Source: Anabas testudineus (taxonomy: Eukaryota > Chordata > Actinopteri > Anabantiformes > Anabantidae). Taken from it: a DNA stretch of 64,000 nt. The stretch covers positions 17,871,519 to 17,935,518 of the forward strand of contig NC_046625.1 of the NCBI RefSeq assembly GCF_900324465.2. The letters are read 5' to 3'. The notes beneath the pieces are model-generated. The model worked only from the letters and a program-made list of their open reading frames with translations. It was not told where the DNA came from and ran no database searches. Numbering within the stretch: position 1 is the stretch's first letter; every line of letters starts with the position of its first letter. The position numbers were made by a program, and so were the translations under genes. Shown here in pieces: positions 59,950-64,000 of this stretch.

Positions 59950-61124
59950 GCACTAGTGAAGATCACCTTATAGACCAGGTCATTTGAGCTGACGTGCACT
60001 TCTAATAACATTAAAAGTTGTGACATGGAAATGACAGGAGATGTTAAGTACCTGAAAGCTGAATGAATGCTGAATGCCATGATGCTTTTAAATAAAGCAG
60101 GATGTCGACTCAAGTCTTCCCTTTATGGCGGCTCATGGTTCATTAACATTACTAGTATTGTAGATTTTTAAGTGGACACCAAAATGCCACAGTATGTTTA
60201 ACATTCATCGCTGATCGTGTTTTTAAACCTTTTTTCACCTTTTGATAGAACTTATCCTGTGTTATTACGAACTTTTTAAATGGAGTTATGTACATTCAGA
60301 CAGTATGGGGCTGTTGTGCCAAAGTTGAATGTGTTGTCTCCTGAGCAGTGAGCTGCAGAGACACAGGCACTGTTTGTGATCCACGTAATGGCCACTGTGA
60401 GGCAGACGTCTGGAAAATAATAGAAACAAAAATATTTTGCTGCAGCGTTTCCCACTTCTGATCTCTCCATGACAAAACTGCAATCACCACCAAATCACCG
60501 ACACCTTGCCTTTAGGTTTGGGCTCATATGCTTATGTTAACAAACGAGGCCTGTGAATTGTTATGGGTCCTGATCTGTACCTTAAGAAACACTGTTCAAT
60601 GGTATTTCAAACAATAATTTGACTCCAGTCTGCACTGAAAGACAAACGTGAAGCACCTAAACTAAACCTTTTAGAAATTGCACTTGTCCACTTATGTTGA
60701 TAGTGGACTAAATCCTGATTAGGCACCTTAATCTCTTATTATACCATGAAATGGCTCTGAGAGACCAAATCTGTTTTGTATGACAATGAACTGAACCAGT
60801 ATTTTGCCTTTTTTTATCCTTAGTGTGGACAAGTGCAATAGAAGAAAACTGTCTCGAATACAGTTCTTTGGTGACAGGGGAGAGAGCAAAGAAGCTTTGC
60901 AAATAAACCTATGTGCCTACATGGCTCGTGTACTTGTTTGAACAGAATTTCACCAACTCTTGACAAGATGATGAGAGATTATGTGACTGCTTTGGAAATC
61001 TGAAATAGTTGGGCGAATCTTTAAGGAGGTTTGTTCAAATTAAGTGTGATGCATGACGGATCTCTGCTTTCTGCTGATAGTAAAAGCTGCCTAAACACTG
61101 AAGTTGACAGTGGAAACTTCAATT
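59950..61124 (+). repeat. Derived copy of the zhx1-downstream duplication
   Basis: This 1.2 kb copy joins two blocks that are 608 bp apart in the parent (52982-53860 and 54469-54749). At the internal join, 60825-60839 (GTGGACAAGTGCAAT) is the exact reverse complement of 60677-60691, a templated inverted filler. The copy ends abruptly at 61124, exactly where the parent reads on with GTAAGTCC and where the RTE LINE begins. Short open frames on the minus strand in both copies are incidental. Confidence 0.9.
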
Positions 61125-64000
61125 CTTCTTCTTCTTTCGGCTTTTCCCATCAGGGGTCGCCACAGCGAATCGTCCTTCTCCACCTAAATCTATCATGAAC
61201 ATCTTCTACCCTAACACCAGCCAACCTCATGTCCTCTGTTATAACATCCATATATCTCCTCTTTGGTCGTCCTCTTGCCCTCCTGCCTGGCAGCTCCATC
61301 TCCAACATCCTTCTCCCAATATATTCACTATCCCTCCTCTGAACATGTCCGAACCATCTCAGTCTGGCCTCTCTGACTTTGTCGCTAACACAGGCAACGT
61401 GAGCCGTCCGTCTGATGTACTCGTTCCTTATTCTGTCTAACCTGGTCACTCCTAAGGAGAACCTCAACATCTTCATCTCTGCTACCTCCATCTCAGCCTC
61501 TTGTCTCTTTCTCACTGCTACTGTCTCTAACCCATAGAGCAGAGCTGGTCTCACCACTGTCTTGTACACCTTTCCTTTGAGTCTTGCTGACACTCTTTTG
61601 TCACACAACACTCCTGACACTTTCCTCCACCCGCTCCAACCTGCCTGCACTCTCCTCTTCACCTCTTTTCCACACTCTCCATCACACTGAACTGTTGACC
61701 CCAAGTACTTAAACTCTTGCACCTTCTTCACCTCAGCCCCCTGTAACCTAACATTTCTACCTTGATCCCTCTCGTTCAGACACATGTATTCTGTCTTACT
61801 ACGACTGACCTTCATGCCTCAAAGCTGATCCTTGGTGTAGTCCCACCTCCACCTTGAACTCCTCTGTCTGACCTACAGCACATCTCACCACCGTCATACT
61901 TCTCTCATACATGTCCTGAACTACTCTGACGTACTTCTCTGCCACTCCAGACGACCTCATACAGTACCACAGCTCCTCCCTCGGCACCCTGTCATACGCC
62001 TTCTCTAAATCCACAAAGACACAATGCAGCTCCTTCTGACCATCTCTGTACTTTTCCATCAACATTCTCAAAGCAAAAATGGCATCAGTGGTGCTCTTAC
62101 GGGGCATGAAACCATACTGCTGCTCACAAATCTCCACCTTCTTCCTAAGCCTGGCTTCCACTACTCTTTCCCACAGCTTCATTGTGTGGCTCATCAACTT
62201 TATTCCTCTATAGTTGCTGCAGTTCTACGTGTCACCCTTGTTCTTAAAGATCGGAACCAGAACGCTTCTCCTCCATTCCTCAGGCATCTTCTCACTCTCT
62301 AGAATCCTATTGAACAAACTGGTTAGAAACTCCACTGCTGTCTCTCCTAAGCACTTCCACACCTTCACAGGTATGTCATCAGGACCAACAGCCTTTCCAC
62401 TCTTCATCCTTTTCAGAGCCTTCCTAACCTCATCCTTTCCAATCTCTGCTATTTCCTGCTCCACAACATCAACATCTTCCTCTCTTCTTTCCCTGTCATT
62501 TTCCTTATTCATCAGCTCCTCAAAATACTCCTTCCATCTTTTCTGCACACTCTCCTGGGTTGTTAGCACCTTTCCATCTCTGTCCTTAATCACCCTTACC
62601 TGTTGCACATCCTTCCCATCTCTATCCCTCTGTCTGGCTAGCCTGTTCAAGTCCTTCTCTCCTTCCTTTGTGTCTAACCTGTCATACAGCTCATCGTAAG
62701 CTTTCTGTTTGGCCTTTGCCACCTCCCTCTTCACTCTACGCTGCGCTTCCTTGTACTCCTGTCTACTTTCCTCAGTCCTTTCTACATCCCACTTCCTTCT
62801 AGCTAACTTCTTCCTCTGGACGCATTCCTGTACTTCCTCATTCCACCACCAAGTGTCTTTACCTTCTTTCCTCTTTCCAGATGACACACCTAGCACCTTC
62901 CTACCTGTTTCCCTGATAACCTCTGCTGTAGTTTCCCAGTCATCTGGAAGCTCATCCTGACCACCAAGAACCTGTGTCAACTTCTGCCTGAATTCCTCAC
63001 AAGTTTCTTCATTCTTTAGCTTCCACCACTTGGTCTTCTTCTCTGACTTCCCTCTCTTCTTCTTCCTGACCTCCAGAGTCATCTTACACACCACCATGCA
63101 GTGCTGTCTGGCTACACTCTCTCCTACCACCACTTTGCAGTCACTAACCTCTCTCAAATGATCTCGTCTACATAGGATGTAGTCCACCTGCGTACTCCTA
63201 CCTCCACTTCTGTATGTCACTCTATGTTCCTCTCGCTACTGGAAGTAGGTGTTGACTACAGCCATTTCCATCCTCTTAGCAAAGTCCACCACCATCTGTC
63301 CTTCCAGATTCCTTTCCTTCACACCAAACCTGCCCATCACCTCCTCATCACCTCTGTTCCCCTCACCAACATGCCCATTGAAGTCTGCTCCAACAACAAC
63401 TCTCTCTCCTCTGGGGATACTCTCTATGACCTCATCAAACTCACTCCAGAATCTCTCCTTCTCTTCTAACTCACAGCCAACCTGTGGCGCATACCCACTG
63501 ACTACATTCACCATCACCCCTTCAATTTCTAACTTTAGGCTCATCACCCTGTCTGAGACTCTTTTCACCTCTAGAACATTGTTCACAAACTCCCCCTTCA
63601 GAATGACTCCTACCCCGTTTCTCTTCCTATCCACACCATGGTAGAACAGTTTGTATCCTCCTCCAATACTACGTGCCTTGCTGCCCTTCCACCTTGTCTC
63701 CTGCACACACAGAACATCTACCTTCCTTCTCTCCATTATGTCTGCCAGCTCTCTGCCTTTCCCTGTCATTGTGCCAACGTTAAGAGTCCCTATTCTCAGA
63801 TCTATGTTCCTGCCTTTCCCCTTCTCTCTCTGACCACGAACCCTTCTGCCTCCCCTCTTTCTTCAACCAACAGTAGTCAAATTTCCACCGGCACCCTGTA
63901 GGTTAACAGCATCGGTGGCGGTCGTTGTTAACCCGGGCCTCGACCGATCCGGTATGAAAGTCTTGTGGATGATTCGCATGGTTATTTTGGCAATTTTTAC
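61125..64000 (-). mobile_element. RTE-clade LINE, defective, running off the window edge
   Basis: On the minus strand the element encodes an apurinic-type endonuclease (VQETRWKG and VVGADFNGHVGEGNRG, about 63236-63790). A reverse transcriptase follows ([74 protein letters not shown]; about 61800-62760). Next comes the conserved C-terminal region (KVQEFKYLGSTVQ, LRWFGHVQRRDSEYIGRR), ending IRCGDP at 61150. The 3' end is the GGTCGCCACAGCGAATC segment plus a short (TTC)n tail on the plus strand at 61125-61136. The frame has in-frame stops near 63236 and 62225. A deletion of roughly 150 bp near 61810 takes out the catalytic FADD box and shifts the frame, so the copy cannot encode a working reverse transcriptase. 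The 5' UTR continues past 64000. Confidence 0.9.

Noticed and set aside
62214-63901. Several plus-strand Ser/Thr/Leu-rich open frames
   Set aside because: They are antisense to the RTE LINE coding region.

Overview
The window is nuclear DNA of a ray-finned (teleost) fish. The vertebrate genes are spliced with GT-AG introns, many of them only about 70-150 bp. The repeats are typical of fish: Tc1-like DNA transposons, an RTE-clade LINE with a (TTC)n end, and short dispersed fish repeats. The most distal gene is a fucolectin-type lectin. No prokaryotic, CRISPR, plasmid or retrovirus-like feature was seen.

Layout. 1-6051: no coding exon recognised. 6052-6198 (+): last coding exon of a dispanin (CD225/IFITM-superfamily) gene whose earlier exons are not in the window. 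11965-18834 (-): complete sdha, 15 coding exons, with a decayed Tc1-like element in one intron. 19822-20957 (+): ccdc127, head-to-head with sdha. 22453-23127 (-): a two-exon gene of 174 codons that I do not recognise. 25083-26351 (-): mrpl32. 26928-29582 (+): psma2, head-to-head with mrpl32. 30873-45197 (+): atad2, 29 coding exons plus a candidate microexon. 48284-52224 (+): zhx1, seven coding exons, with no zinc fingers and one apparent single-base frame break. 57822-59431 (+): a secreted F-type lectin/C-type lectin fusion. 59950-61124: a second copy of part of the region downstream of zhx1. 61125 to the window end (-): a defective RTE LINE.

How the genes relate. Two head-to-head pairs (sdha/ccdc127 and mrpl32/psma2) and one tandem pair (atad2 then zhx1) match neighbour pairs that lie on three different human chromosomes (5p, 7p, 8q). 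Most products are housekeeping or chromatin proteins: the complex II flavoprotein, a mitochondrial ribosomal protein, a 20S proteasome alpha subunit, an AAA+/bromodomain chromatin factor and a multi-homeodomain repressor. YY1-type motifs overlap the sdha and psma2 start codons, E2F-like sites precede atad2 and a perfect CRE lies in the likely zhx1 promoter.

Exon boundaries were set by eye from splice consensus, reading-frame continuity and remembered human proteins. The assembled reading frames close exactly for every complete gene except zhx1, which is off by one base. Domain positions are approximate.
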